A DNA stretch of 64,000 nt from assembly GCF_013409005.1 (NCBI RefSeq), contig NZ_JACBZO010000001.1, forward strand, positions 1,240,001 through 1,304,000, read 5' to 3'. A program made the translations under genes and the position numbers. Within the stretch, counting starts at the first letter, position 1. Every line of letters begins with the position of its first letter. The stretch is from Demequina lutea. Its GTDB lineage: Bacteria; Actinomycetota; Actinomycetes; Actinomycetales; Demequinaceae. This document shows positions 18,155 to 26,841 of this stretch, in pieces. The notes beneath the pieces were generated by a model. It was not told where the DNA came from and made no database searches. It worked only from the letters and a program-made list of their open reading frames with translations.

Positions 18155-18685
18155 ATGTCTGTTGCATGGATGGCACCGTTGCCGGTGTGGAGAGAACCCC
18201 GGTGGGCGTCGATCCTTCGCGCGGGCGTTCGCCTGGTCCTCGCGATCTTCTGGGCCACGGCCGCCGTGGTTGTGCCCTGGAAGGGGCCCGCGCTGATCTT
18301 CGCGGTCTTCTCCTTGATCGCGCTCGCGCACACTGCGCTCGCGATCGCGAACCGCATGAAAAACCATGGTGTGCTTCTCCAACTCATGGGCTCGGGCACC
18401 CTCGAATGGCCGCGGTCCCTGCAGGAGCAGTGGCTGCGCAGGCCAGCAGACTGGGTGGACGGAGTCGCCATCGAGGTTGTCCCCATCGACCCCATTCCCG
18501 TGCGCGCACCAGCCGCGCCGCACGTCACGCTTTCGGGCGACAGTCACGAGATCGCGCGCCTGCCGTTGTACCGCCGCACCATGGTCGAATTCATGGATGA
18601 GGTAAACACGATTCTCGCCCCGAGGGGCGTCGCGCTTGTGTGGCAGGGAACGGTACGCAAGCCCCGCGGACGCGAAGCCGACTAA
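18155..18685 (+). CDS. Small membrane protein, unknown function
   Basis: A 176-residue protein beginning at the ATG after CAAGGAGGCAGTCA. Two hydrophobic segments, around residues 20-38 and 42-62, form a hairpin; the rest is a soluble C-terminal region of about 110 residues with mixed charge. No family recognised. It follows the phosphatase by 23 bases and probably belongs to the same transcript. Its last codons overlap the end of yaaA on the other strand by four bases. Confidence 0.7.
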   Translation: MSVAWMAPLPVWREPRWASILRAGVRLVLAIFWATAAVVVPWKGPALIFAVFSLIALAHTALAIANRMKNHGVLLQLMGSGTLEWPRSLQEQWLRRPADWVDGVAIEVVPIDPIPVRAPAAPHVTLSGDSHEIARLPLYRRTMVEFMDEVNTILAPRGVALVWQGTVRKPRGREAD

Positions 18686-19455
18686 CCGCCGATCACGAGC
18701 GTCAGTTCGTGAGGACCCTTCGCGCACGCAACGAGCGACAGGTCCACCAAGTGCGTCCCGATCATCGTCGCCGCAGCATCAGCCACGTCCGACGGTGTCT
18801 GAGGGACGGTATCCAAGGTCAACAGATGCGCCGTGAGAAGCCCTCGTGCGTGCTTCGCCATGTGGCTCACCACCGAGCGAGACCCGTCGCGCTCTCTCAA
18901 TACCTTCACCGCCACCCAGGGTGCGTCGATCGGCGACCAGACGGGCCCGTAGGCGCTTGACCGGCAATCCACGACGACGCCGTCCCCGGCAAGCGGGCGC
19001 AACACGGTGTCAAGGTTTCGCCTCCACAGGCCTGACAGGGACCCAATGCGGGGGATCGATGTCGTCATCGACAGGCGATACGCGGGGATCTTGTCCATGG
19101 GCGAAATGGCCCCCCAGAGCGCCGAGACGATGCGAATGCGCTCGTGGGCCCTTGCTTGCATGCGCGCGTCCCAGGAAGCCGCCTGTGCCGCGTCGTACAG
19201 CACTCCCGTGTACACGGTGGCCGCAGGTGCGGACAGGTTCTCCCACAGGGTCGTGTTGTGTCGCACCTCGGCCTCGAGCGAGGCACCGACGCCGAGCGCG
19301 GCCAAGGCGCCGCGGGTCTTGCTGACCCTCACCAGGGCATCACCCACGCGGCGGCGGATGTCGGAAAGTTCAGGGTGACTCAGGGAACTCAGCGCGACCG
19401 GCGAGCCGGTGGTGGGTGCTGTCTTGCCTTCCGACGGAGGCAAGAGGATAAGCAT
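18682..19455 (-). CDS. yaaA: YaaA family peroxide stress protein (DUF328)
   Basis: A 257-residue protein. It opens with MLILLPPSEGKT, and further on shows VYTGVLYD and ALWGAISPMDKIPAYRL, all characteristic of YaaA. In E. coli YaaA lowers intracellular iron-driven damage under hydrogen peroxide stress. The gene is divergent from rnpB with only about 50 bases between. No sign of damage. Confidence 0.9.
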   Translation of the reverse strand: MLILLPPSEGKTAPTTGSPVALSSLSHPELSDIRRRVGDALVRVSKTRGALAALGVGASLEAEVRHNTTLWENLSAPAATVYTGVLYDAAQAASWDARMQARAHERIRIVSALWGAISPMDKIPAYRLSMTTSIPRIGSLSGLWRRNLDTVLRPLAGDGVVVDCRSSAYGPVWSPIDAPWVAVKVLRERDGSRSVVSHMAKHARGLLTAHLLTLDTVPQTPSDVADAAATMIGTHLVDLSLVACAKGPHELTLVIGG

Positions 19456-19507
19456 GAGTCCAGGGTAGTGACGATGTGCGAAGGGTCATCACCGCGTAAA
19501 GTGGTCT

Positions 19508-19878
19508 CGGATGAGTTGGCCAGGCGGCCGCGTTGCGGGGAGACCCGTGCCGAGGAACGTCCGGGCTCCGTAGAGCAGGGTGATGGTTAATAGCCACCCG
19601 GGGTGACCCGCGGGAAAGTGCCACAGAAAATAACCGCCTCCGGCCTCGGCCGGCGGTAAGGGTGAAAAGGTGAGGTAAGAGCTCACCGCGTCGCTGGTGA
19701 CAGCGACGGTCACGGTAAACCCCACCCGGAGCAAGACCAGACAGGATGCGTTTGAGGGCTGCTCGCCCGAGTATCTGGGTAGGTTGCTAGAGGCGTGCGG
19801 CAACGTACGTCGTAGATGGATGGCCGCCCGTCTTCTTCGGAAGACGACAGAACCCGGCGTATCGGCCAACTCATCCGC
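19508..19878 (+). ncRNA. rnpB: RNase P RNA
   Basis: The catalytic RNA of RNase P, bacterial type A. Conserved blocks in order are GAGGAACGTCCGGGCTCC, GTGCCACAGAAAATAACCGC, GGTAAACCCCACCCGGAGCA, TAGATGGATGGCCGCC and ACAGAACCCGGCGTATCGGC. Helix P1 is perfect: CGGATGAGTTGGCC at 19508-19521 pairs with GGCCAACTCATCCG at 19864-19877. A TAAAGT box at 19497-19502 sits at the right distance to start transcription at about 19508. The 3' end of this gene is repeated twice further on and appears to be an integration site. A minus-strand reading frame across it is fortuitous. Confidence 0.95.
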
Positions 19879-19879
19879 C
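19852..19879 (+). repeat. rnpB 3' end, copy 1 (putative attL core)
   Basis: The final 28 bases of rnpB plus one or two bases. The same 28 bases occur exactly at 38593-38620, and a longer, diverged copy occurs at 42657-42778, all in the same orientation. The integrase remnant at 19954 points its 3' end at this site, 75 bases away. Confidence 0.75.
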
Positions 19880-19953
19880 TTAAGGTTCTTTACGAGGTGG
19901 TTTGCCCTACGCACTTCTGCGTTGTCCGCACGGTGTCCGCACCGCCAGAACTT

Positions 19954-20670
19954 TCACGCGCCGTGCGCCGAGAGATTGGGCCCCGTGAACTCAGGTCCCA
20001 GCACGTCATCAACGGCGTCGCGGGTGCGGTCCACCGAGTCGGGCCAGAGGTGGGCATAAGTGTCTAGAGTGTCAGAAGCGCTAGCGTGTCCGAGGCGTGC
20101 TTGGACGACTTTGACATTTTCACCTCGACGAATCAGCAGGCTGGCGTAGTAGTGGCGAAGGTCGTGAGACGTGATGCGATCCACGCCTGCGGATGCGCAT
20201 GCCTCATGAAGCGCGTCGTTGAACCGCCGCCACATCAATGGACGGCCCTGTTCGTCGACGAAGACTAGGTCGTCCCCATAACAGGGGCCCCGGGTCGCGA
20301 GATGCTCCTCAAGTGCATCACACACGACTTGAGGTAGGGGGACACTTCGGTAACTTGCGTCCGTTCTCAGTGGTCCGAATGATTTCCTTCCGTTGGTCGT
20401 CCGCATCAGTTGGCGGTCGATTTCGATTGTCTGAGCCTCCAGGTCAATCCGGTTTCGCGTCAAACCGAACGCTTCTGCCTGCCGGAGGCCGGTGCCAGCA
20501 CAGAGAATTATCAGCGCGCGGTGGCCGGTCGGCATTGCATCTGCGAGTGCAACGATTGAGTTCGTGTCCTTGGGTCGGATCCGTCGCGGGGTTACCTTTG
20601 GCGCTTTGACGCCGTGTGCCGGAGACTCCGCAATCAGGCGGTCTGCAACCGCCTGGGGCGTCGTTCTGAG
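19954..20670 (-). pseudogene. Tyrosine recombinase (integrase), N-terminally degraded
   Basis: The catalytic domain is complete: Arg in GTGLRQAEA, His-x-x-Arg in SHDLRHYY, His in RLGHASAS and the Tyr nucleophile in LDTYAHLW. The frame continues upstream of the first ATG (20535) through recognisable core-binding sequence, QAVADRLIAESPAHGVKAPK, but no ATG or GTG is found before a stop near 20790 and the N-terminal arm-binding domain is unrecognisable. It is therefore called a decayed integrase, though expression from 20535 is conceivable. It lies just beside the 3' end of rnpB, as integrases do beside their attachment site. Confidence 0.75.
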
Positions 20671-20905
20671 CGGCTTGGGCCGTGGGGCGCAGATCGTGGC
20701 CCACGCGGCTGGACCGGGCCGCCAACGTCTCGGCTCGCGTCCTCCGTGACTCCGGGGTGCCGACCGCTGTGGTCGTTATGGACGCCGTCTCGTGTGTCCC
20801 GCCGTGTGTCCAGTTGCTACGGAAGCCCTCCGCCAAGCCGCGGCGGTCAACATTGAGTAGACGGGGAATCAGGCCGCCAACGGTTCGTTCGAAGCCCGCT
20901 CACGA

Positions 20906-20935
20906 CGGTGGGGCCCCTTTCAAGGGGCCCCACCG
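20906..20935. terminator. Perfect 14-bp hairpin
   Basis: CGGTGGGGCCCCTT pairs with AAGGGGCCCCACCG around a two-base loop. It has no T-run on the plus strand, so it may be a symmetrical transcription block or protein site rather than a classical terminator. Confidence 0.4.
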
Positions 20936-21048
20936 TTTGCGTTGGGAGGCGACGAAGGGACGCGCAGGGACGCGCGCTCCGGGGCTTCAACCCCGTGCTA
21001 TCAACGATCCGGGCTCTGCACACGGTCTAGGGCGTGCCGCGTAAACTC

Positions 21049-21081
21049 GACCATCCCTCACCCGTGGGGTGAGGGATGGTC
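21049..21081. terminator. Perfect 15-bp hairpin
   Basis: GACCATCCCTCACCC pairs with GGGTGAGGGATGGTC around loop GTG. There is no clear T-run on either side; a bidirectional terminator is the simplest reading. Confidence 0.45.
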
Positions 21082-21211
21082 TGGCACGCGTCACCGTTGG
21101 TGCTGACAGGGAGCGGACAGAAGCGAAGTTGAACGCGAAATAGCCCTGTTGCGATTGACGCCCTGAGATAGCCTTGTCACGATACTTGCCGGTCGCGTGG
21201 AAGGGGGCGTC

Positions 21212-21589
21212 ATGAGGCGACGACTAGTGAGCATGGTCATCGTCCTTTGCGTCGCCCTCGTTGCCGGCGGAGCCTTCGCCTACCACAGCGCCTATGCCAC
21301 GTGGTGGGGAACGCCTGCTCGCCTCCATTACTGCGGGCGGGACTTCGTCCGTGGAACTCCCGATCTGACCCTCGCCGAGATCGTGGGGATCGGGGCCGCG
21401 TTGCCCGGCGATGCGCCCCATCCGGTCGTGACGGTCGCCACGGTCCCGCCGGTCGTCGGCCAACCCCTCGTCGCGGCCCTCCCCCCGCAAGCCGAACAGA
21501 GACGGCTCGGCTTGCCGTGCACCATGGCGGTCTACCTGAAGACCGGAACCGACGCGTACAGCGGTTACGTCCTCTCTGGCGGACCGTAG
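21212..21589 (+). CDS. Small exported protein, unknown function
   Basis: A 125-residue protein from the ATG that follows GGAAGGGGGC; a GTG five codons upstream is an alternative. Residues 1-25 form a signal-like segment, RRR then a run of Val/Ile/Ala/Leu ending GGAFA. The mature part is short, has two Cys (LHYCGRD and LPCTMAV) and a Pro/Val-rich middle, suggesting a small secreted or surface-exposed domain with one disulphide. No family recognised. It lies between decayed mobile elements and may be cargo. Confidence 0.55.
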   Translation: MRRRLVSMVIVLCVALVAGGAFAYHSAYATWWGTPARLHYCGRDFVRGTPDLTLAEIVGIGAALPGDAPHPVVTVATVPPVVGQPLVAALPPQAEQRRLGLPCTMAVYLKTGTDAYSGYVLSGGP

Positions 21590-21937
21590 ACGAGACCGGA
21601 GGAGACCCCTCCCCGCCCTCGACCACGCGGGATGGGCGCGCATGTCGACTAGGCGCTCTCAACGCCGCAGGTCTGGGCGACCTTGGTCGCCGTAAGTTTC
21701 GCTACTGGATCGGTGTCAGGTCACTGGTCTGACGCCGTCGCGGAAGTCATCGGGTCCTTCAGGTGACCATGCTGCCGCCCACAAGGGTCCAGGAGCGATG
21801 ACCCGAACGGGATTGCCGCTGAGCGCCGAATGGGTGGCTGGGGATGTGTCCAGGGCGTGCGGATTTCGCCCGTCTTGAAGTCACGCTCAGCCGCCGTTCA
21901 AGCAGGACTCGGGCCGCATCCGGTTCGCTGACTCACC
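21590..21937. other. Intergenic stretch, nothing recognised
   Basis: No coding region, tRNA or clear repeat is seen in these 348 bases, which lead into the tRNA-Pro fragment. Confidence 0.4.
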
Positions 21938-21979
21938 GGGGGTCAAGGGGTCGCAGGTTCAAATCCTGTCACCCCGACG
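21938..21979 (+). pseudogene. 3' half of a tRNA-Pro(GGG), attachment-site remnant
   Basis: Starts at the anticodon triplet GGG and continues with GGTCAAGGGGTCGCAGG, the T loop TTCAAAT and the acceptor strand CACCCCGA. The 5' half that would supply CGGGGTG is absent. Fragments running from anticodon to 3' end are the usual att core left by tRNA-targeting integrases. Two further diverged copies are at 23269 and 33232. Confidence 0.65.
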
Positions 21980-23200
21980 AATGTGATGTCTCAAGGCATC
22001 GTTCACAGGGGCTTCTCCTTCGGGAGGGGCCTTTTGTGGTTTCCGGGGTTGGTAGTCCTTGTCGGGGTTGATGGTGTGTTCGGCGAGGATTTCGCTGGTG
22101 GTGCGGTCGATGGTGATGGTGTGGGGTCCGTTGGTCAGGACGATGACGGGGCGGTGTTTGTGGGTGCGGCCGATGCCGAGGTGGCGTAGTTGGCCTGCGT
22201 GGCGCAGGGTGATGACGCCGGAGGCGTCGATGTGGTCGAAGCGGATTCGGTAGTGGTGTCCTGCGACGTTGATTGAGGGTGCGGCTGGGGGTGTGGCGGC
22301 GTGGACGGTTGCTGGGGTGCGTCTGCCGATCGCGCGGTGGGGGCGTTCGTGGTTGTAGACGTGGGTGAATTGGTCGAGTTGGTTTTGCAGGGCGGTCAGG
22401 GTGTCGGCTGCGGGGCGTGCGGTGAGCCAGCGTTTCAGGGTTTGGTGGAAGCGTTCGATTTTGCCTTGGGTTTGAGGGTGGCCGGGGTGGCCGTTCTTCT
22501 GACGGATCCCGAGGTCGTGGATGAGCTGTTCGAACTGGCCCAGTCCTGGTGTTCCGGTGGCGAAGCGTGCGGTGAAGATGCGTCCGTTGTCGGTCAGTGT
22601 CGATGCTGGTAGCCCGTGGCGTTCCGCGGCGGCGGTGAAGGTATCGACGACTGTTTTGGCGGTTACGACCTGGTGGGCCGAGATGTGCATGATCATTCGG
22701 GAGTGGTCGTCGAGCCACGTAATGATCTCGACACCGGTGGTGTCGTCCAAGCGCCAGTGGGTCATGTCTGATTGCCAGGTCTCGTTGGGTAGGGCCGCTT
22801 CGAAACGTGTCCACGACGAGCGGGGCCGTTTGTGGGGTTGAGGTGTCACCCGGTCGGTGGCGGCAAGGATGCGGTGGATCGTGGCCCGGGACGGCACTGT
22901 CAGCCCTGAGGCGTTCATCCGGTCCAGGATCGACTCCGCACCAGCGTCGAGACCCGCAGCGGTCAGCCTGTCGCGCTCCGCCACGATCGCGTGGCGGAGC
23001 GTGTCGTCCACCCTCGTCGGGGACGTTCTGGGCGCTTTTGAGCGGGGCGCGACCGCCTCGATGCCCTGTTCGCGGTAGCGGGCCAGCAGCACCCGCAGCC
23101 ACCGTTTCGATACCCCGAACCTGACGGCGGCGTCGGCAACACTCAGCCCGCCCTCCACGATCGCCAGCACCATGACCTCGTTCTTGACTCGTTGCGACAT
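21959..23200 (-). CDS. IS481-family transposase
   Basis: A 413-residue DDE transposase. An N-terminal helix-turn-helix (SVADAAVRFGVSKRWLRVLL) is followed by an rve integrase core with WQSDMTHW, TWLDDHSRM, LTDNGRIF and the Glu helix KIERFHQTLKRWL. A C-terminal beta-rich domain follows. The last eight codons and the stop lie outside the left inverted repeat, in the tRNA-Pro fragment, so the host flank supplies the stop codon. The protein otherwise looks intact. Confidence 0.9.
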   Translation of the reverse strand: MSQRVKNEVMVLAIVEGGLSVADAAVRFGVSKRWLRVLLARYREQGIEAVAPRSKAPRTSPTRVDDTLRHAIVAERDRLTAAGLDAGAESILDRMNASGLTVPSRATIHRILAATDRVTPQPHKRPRSSWTRFEAALPNETWQSDMTHWRLDDTTGVEIITWLDDHSRMIMHISAHQVVTAKTVVDTFTAAAERHGLPASTLTDNGRIFTARFATGTPGLGQFEQLIHDLGIRQKNGHPGHPQTQGKIERFHQTLKRWLTARPAADTLTALQNQLDQFTHVYNHERPHRAIGRRTPATVHAATPPAAPSINVAGHHYRIRFDHIDASGVITLRHAGQLRHLGIGRTHKHRPVIVLTNGPHTITIDRTTSEILAEHTINPDKDYQPRKPQKAPPEGEAPVNDALRHHIRRGDRI

Positions 23201-23268
23201 GCTCCATCGTCGTCAACGGGGTGAACGATGTCTTGAGACATAGGTGAACGATGTCCTGAGATCAGACA
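21982..23268. mobile_element. IS481-family insertion sequence
   Basis: Ends are imperfect inverted repeats: TGTGATGTCTCAAGGCATCG on the left and TGTCTGATCTCAGGACATCG read inward from the right. The right end carries a second, internal copy of GTGAACGATGTC. Both flanks contain CTGTCA-C/G-CCCGACG, either a target duplication of about 13 bases with one change or two att-like copies. One transposase gene fills the element. Confidence 0.85.
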
Positions 23269-23500
23269 CTGTCAGCCCGACGGGGTGAAAACAGGTCGGC
23301 CGAACGAAATCGCAACGACCACCGCCTTGTGATGGAGGTCGCCGCAGTGTGGTGTGGACGTGCGATCGAGCCGGCGCCCACGTGACGGCGCAAGCGTCTT
23401 TGCGCTGCTCAGGGGGTTAGAGGCTGGGGTCCTCTCCAGCGGCCAGTTCGCTGAGTGCCTTTGCCACGTCGCGCTGCCGCTCGCGTTGGGGTGTAGATCC
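23269..23500 (-). pseudogene. att fragment plus integrase C-terminal remnant
   Basis: The left end, CTGTCAGCCCGACG, matches the tRNA-Pro 3' end. After about 150 bases nearly identical to 33266-33420, the minus strand encodes QRERQRDVAKALSELAAGED then a stop, the tail of a tyrosine integrase like that at 38125. Only the tail survives. Unit order att, spacer, integrase tail is the same as in the copy at 33.3 kb. Confidence 0.6.
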
Positions 23501-23575
23501 TCTGCGGTGCACCGTCGGTGCCGGCCTGGTCCTCGTCGTAGCGCAACGGTGCGGGGAATATCACTACACTCTCCC

Positions 23576-23613
23576 TTGCGAAAATGTCACATTCTCCCTA
23601 GACTTTTGTGACA
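23576..23613 (+). promoter_or_regulatory. Promoter and operator of the AbiE pair
   Basis: TTGCGA at 23576-23581 and TAGACT at 23599-23604 are 17 bases apart. The inverted repeat TGTCAC (23585-23590) and GTGACA (23608-23613) flanks the -10 box. AbiEi antitoxins are known to repress their own operon by binding inverted repeats, so this arrangement fits autoregulation. Confidence 0.6.
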
Positions 23614-23621
23614 CGAACAAG

Positions 23622-24326
23622 ATGATCAGGATGATGAAGAAGAGGAGGAGCGAGATCACGATCATGACGAAGACGATGACTAGTCCTTCGAAGTCGAACG
23701 CGTCGATCAAGAGCTCGACGACGCCTGCCGCGGCGATTCGCGCACTCCCGGTGAAGTCCTTCGTGCGTCTGAGTGATCTTCCTGGCACGGATACGGCTCG
23801 CAGGAAGGCTGTGTCCCGCGCGGTTGATAGCGGTGACCTCCTCAAGGTGCGACGCGGTCTGTACTACCGCGGCAAGGCGACGCGATACGGAATGACGCAC
23901 CCCTCTACCGCTGATGTCGTCAACGTCGTGATGGGTCGCGTCGGTGTTGGTCTAGCCGGATTCTCGGCAGCCCGTGAATGGGGAGTGACGACTCAGTTGC
24001 CGGTCAGTGTTCACGTCGCGACCTTGAAGAAAGTTGAGGGTTTCGAGGGCGTGAAGCAGACGGTTCGAAGCAACTTGGCTCGCGCTGATCTCAACGCCAA
24101 GGAGATTGCTCTGCTGGAGTTGATGCGCGAACCTGACGTGTATGTCGAGGCGGGGTGGGACGCCCTTGTCGCGGCGGTTCGCGATGCGATCGTTACCCGT
24201 GCCGTCCGGGTCGACCGCCTCCGGTTCGCTGGGCACTGTGAGTATGACCTTGCGACTGGTTCGAACATTGACCGACTTCTCGATGACGTTGGCGACCTGT
24301 CGCCCACCGGCGCACGCGCGGCATGA
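23622..24326 (+). CDS. AbiEi-type antitoxin / transcriptional autorepressor
   Basis: A 234-residue protein. After a basic, low-complexity start comes a winged-helix segment, VRLSDLPGTDTARRKAVSRA followed by GDLLKVRRGLYYRG, which is the usual opening of AbiEi and related DUF6088 antitoxins. The C-terminal half is the antitoxin domain. Its stop overlaps the toxin start by four bases. The true start could be one of several ATGs up to 23667; 23622 is the first. In the family the antitoxin represses the operon and neutralises the toxin without stable binding (type IV). Confidence 0.75.
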   Translation: MIRMMKKRRSEITIMTKTMTSPSKSNASIKSSTTPAAAIRALPVKSFVRLSDLPGTDTARRKAVSRAVDSGDLLKVRRGLYYRGKATRYGMTHPSTADVVNVVMGRVGVGLAGFSAAREWGVTTQLPVSVHVATLKKVEGFEGVKQTVRSNLARADLNAKEIALLELMREPDVYVEAGWDALVAAVRDAIVTRAVRVDRLRFAGHCEYDLATGSNIDRLLDDVGDLSPTGARAA

Positions 24327-25291
24327 GCCCCCGCCTTCGCGAAGACGCCGATAGCCTCAACGCGCTTGTCGCCCAAACTGCACGCGCTCGTGGGCTGGAC
24401 CCGGCCTACGTCGAGAAGGACTTCTGGGTCACCGAAGTACTCCGGGCTGCTGCGATTGAGCGCACGATCGACGGGGCGAGCGAGGCTACCCGAGTTGTGT
24501 TCAAAGGAGGAACAAGTCTCAGCAGGGTCTTTGGACTCATAGAGAGGTTCTCCGAAGATATTGATCTGCTGGTGGTGTTCCCCGAGGGCCCGAGTGCCAA
24601 GGCCCGTCACAAGATATTTAGGAAGATCGACGCCGACGTGTGCTCCTGGCTCGGTACAGAGAGCAAGTCGCCAGACTCGAGCACAGGGATCCATCGCACG
24701 ACAACCTACGTGTATCCAGCCTCGTATGGATCGAGTGCGATCAAGGAGGTCGTTGTTCTCGAACTCGGCAGCCGCGGGGGCGAGATCCCCGCGAGTGAGC
24801 ACCAATACCGTTCCATGGTGGCGATCTACGCCGAGGAGACGTACGGCGACGACGAGAGTGTTTGGGAGGAGTTTGCCTCCTTCCCGGTCACGGTGCTTGC
24901 CCCCCAGCGCACTCTGCTTGAAAAGTTGGCGGCTGTTCATGCTGCGGTGACCAACAACGACCAACAGGCGATCTTCCAGTTTGGCCGGCACTTCTACGAC
25001 ATTGGGCGACTGCTCAAGTCGGAGCAGGTTCAAGGTGCTCTCGCTCTACTCGGTCCCGATGGAGTCGCGTCGCTCACTGACGACATCAACGACCGTAGCC
25101 AAGCAGCGGGCTGGAAGTGGGTACCGCGGCCGGATGGCGGCTTTGCCGACAGTCCCGCGTTCGACGACCAGCACGAGGCTCACGCGATTGTCCAACGCGG
25201 CTATACGGCGGCGCTGGAGTTGGTCCATGGCGTGGCCCCGTCACTCGCTGAAGTCGTCGACACGGTTCGTGCAAGTCGGGCAATTCTCTAG
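24323..25291 (+). CDS. AbiEii/AbiGii-type nucleotidyltransferase toxin
   Basis: A 322-residue protein. The nucleotidyltransferase core is clear: FKGGTSLSRVFGLIERFSED followed by IDLLV, with the two catalytic Asp of the DxD. The LLEKLAAVHAA helix and the late HFYDIGRLL segment are also typical. Family members transfer nucleotides to tRNA acceptor ends and stop growth, protecting populations from phage. It is coupled to the AbiEi-like gene by an ATGA overlap. No disruption seen, so the system may be active. Confidence 0.85.
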   Translation: MSPRLREDADSLNALVAQTARARGLDPAYVEKDFWVTEVLRAAAIERTIDGASEATRVVFKGGTSLSRVFGLIERFSEDIDLLVVFPEGPSAKARHKIFRKIDADVCSWLGTESKSPDSSTGIHRTTTYVYPASYGSSAIKEVVVLELGSRGGEIPASEHQYRSMVAIYAEETYGDDESVWEEFASFPVTVLAPQRTLLEKLAAVHAAVTNNDQQAIFQFGRHFYDIGRLLKSEQVQGALALLGPDGVASLTDDINDRSQAAGWKWVPRPDGGFADSPAFDDQHEAHAIVQRGYTAALELVHGVAPSLAEVVDTVRASRAIL

Positions 25292-25380
25292 TTCTACACG
25301 CAGCCATCGCCAGACCCCATTCGGGCGCAGGAGTCCGTTGCCGAATCCCTTGCGACGCGGTGGCGCGGCGGCGTGCTTGG

Positions 25381-25776
25381 CTACTGCGGTTCTGGGTAGT
25401 CGAGGCTGATGCGCCACTGTCGGAGCGACTCGAAGTCCGCCTGGGACAGGTATGAGTAGTTGCCACTGCGGTAGGCGGTGATGCCGCGCTGCGCAAGCCA
25501 GCGGCGAAGGCCCGTGCCGCTCACGTGGAGGGTGCGACGCGCCTCCGCGAGCGGCACAAACTCAGAGCGAGGCTTCAGTGTCACGGCGGTGCCGGTCGCG
25601 ACCTGGGAAAGGGCTGTGGTGATCTCGCTCAATGCCGCTGCCTCAGTGGTGTTCAGGCGACGTGTGGCGTTGTCGGGGCCGGCGAAGCGTCCATGGGTGA
25701 CGTTGTTCACCAGCGCGGTCAGCGCGAGTTGGTGCTGCTCGGTCATGGTGATGGTGGTGTGCTTCTGACCATACAT
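25381..25776 (-). CDS. Excisionase-like DNA-binding protein
   Basis: A 131-residue protein starting at an ATG with GAGGAG eight bases before. Its C-terminal 50 residues, LAEARRTLHVSGTGLRRWLA followed by QRGITAYRSGNYSYLSQADF, look like a MerR/excisionase-type helix-turn-helix with wing. The N-terminal half is helical and unrecognised. Integrative elements often carry such genes to control excision. About 75 bases of a second copy, from the C-terminal coding end, persist at 33494-33570. Confidence 0.6.
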   Translation of the reverse strand: MYGQKHTTITMTEQHQLALTALVNNVTHGRFAGPDNATRRLNTTEAAALSEITTALSQVATGTAVTLKPRSEFVPLAEARRTLHVSGTGLRRWLAQRGITAYRSGNYSYLSQADFESLRQWRISLDYPEPQ

Positions 25777-26074
25777 GTGGGCTCCTCAGGTGGGTGGTGG
25801 GGCGTCGTGTTTGCACGGTATCCACGCGGCCTGAAACGGTTGACTTGTGGGCAAGCCAGACCGATGCTCACCCGGTCTGAGGTGCGCCCGCTAATCCCAG
25901 AATGAGGGGTCTGGCGGCAGGTTGAACTGGCTCCGCCAACCCCTGCTAGGCGGAACTGACGCGGGCGCCACCAACACCTCGGTTGCATGGGAGCCGACCC
26001 CTTGCCCACAGTCGTGAAGGTGGTTGCAACAAGTCGTTGCCGCTGATGTCATACCCGTGTCGGACGGTGGTCTC

Positions 26075-26653
26075 ATGAAGATTGGCTATGCGCGTGTGTC
26101 GACGAAGGCGCAGGAGTACGGGATTGCGGCCCAGTCCGCTCAACTTGCTCAACTCGGGATCGAGCCCGCTCGTATCTATACCGATGAGGGCCTGACTGGC
26201 ACCAATCGTGACCGCCCGGGCCTCCGAGAGGCGATGGCCGCGTGCCGTGACGGAGACACCCTCGTCGTGACCAAACTTGACCGGCTTGCCCGCTCAGTCC
26301 TGGACGCCAGGAACATCGTCGACGAACTCGCGAGCCACGGTATTGCGCTGTCCATCGGTGGTTCGACCCATGACCCAAATGATCCTGTCAGTCGATTGCT
26401 GCTCAACGTGTTGTCCATGGTTGCTGAGTTCGAGGCGGACCTCATCCGCGCACGCACCCGGGAGGGAATGGCCGTCGCCGAGGCGAAGGGGAGACTGAAA
26501 GGCAAGAAGCCAAAGTTGTCGCGTCGTCAGGCGGCGCATCTTCTCGATCTTCATCAGGCGGGTCAGCACACGATCGCGGAACTCGCCGAGTTGTTTGGCG
26601 TGGGGCGCGCCACGGTGTACCGCGAGATTGAACGAGTTCCCGTGACGACCTGA
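26075..26653 (+). CDS. Serine recombinase (resolvase/invertase family)
   Basis: A 192-residue recombinase. Ser9 in IGYARVSTKAQ is the nucleophile; the Arg-containing motif VVTKLDRLARS and the SMVAEFEADLIRART helix are present, followed by the RLKGKKPKLS linker and a C-terminal helix-turn-helix, TIAELAELFGVGRATVYREI. Length and order match Tn3-type resolvases and Pin-type invertases. The start at 26075 was chosen because the domain begins there; an upstream in-frame start adds residues unlike the family. No matching transposase is nearby. Confidence 0.88.
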   Translation: MKIGYARVSTKAQEYGIAAQSAQLAQLGIEPARIYTDEGLTGTNRDRPGLREAMAACRDGDTLVVTKLDRLARSVLDARNIVDELASHGIALSIGGSTHDPNDPVSRLLLNVLSMVAEFEADLIRARTREGMAVAEAKGRLKGKKPKLSRRQAAHLLDLHQAGQHTIAELAELFGVGRATVYREIERVPVTT

Positions 26654-26841
26654 CCGTGTCCCAGTGATTATCTGACCGTTTGACGGGCCCCTACCGGGCA
26701 ATTCAACGGACGGGTCTTACGGACACCCTCCGTAAGCGTGCGGGTCCAGGACTCTGAGTGTGTCCGCTGGCCGGACGGCTTTCGGTCGGCTGGTGGTTGC
26801 GTCGTCGCGAGATGCCCCCGCAACAATCGGTCTTCCGAGGT

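Larger units (their letters stand above)
20671..21211. other. Intergenic stretch with two strong hairpins, no gene
   Basis: No supported coding region. It holds the degraded front of the integrase and two perfect palindromes listed separately. A promoter for the small exported protein at 21212 must lie at its right end but is not obvious. Confidence 0.5.

Noticed and set aside
19489-19914. Minus-strand reading frame of 141 codons and similar peptides at 38.6 and 42.5 kb (ELADTPGS)
   Set aside because: The shared peptide is only the antisense of the rnpB 3' end; the RNA gene explains the conservation.
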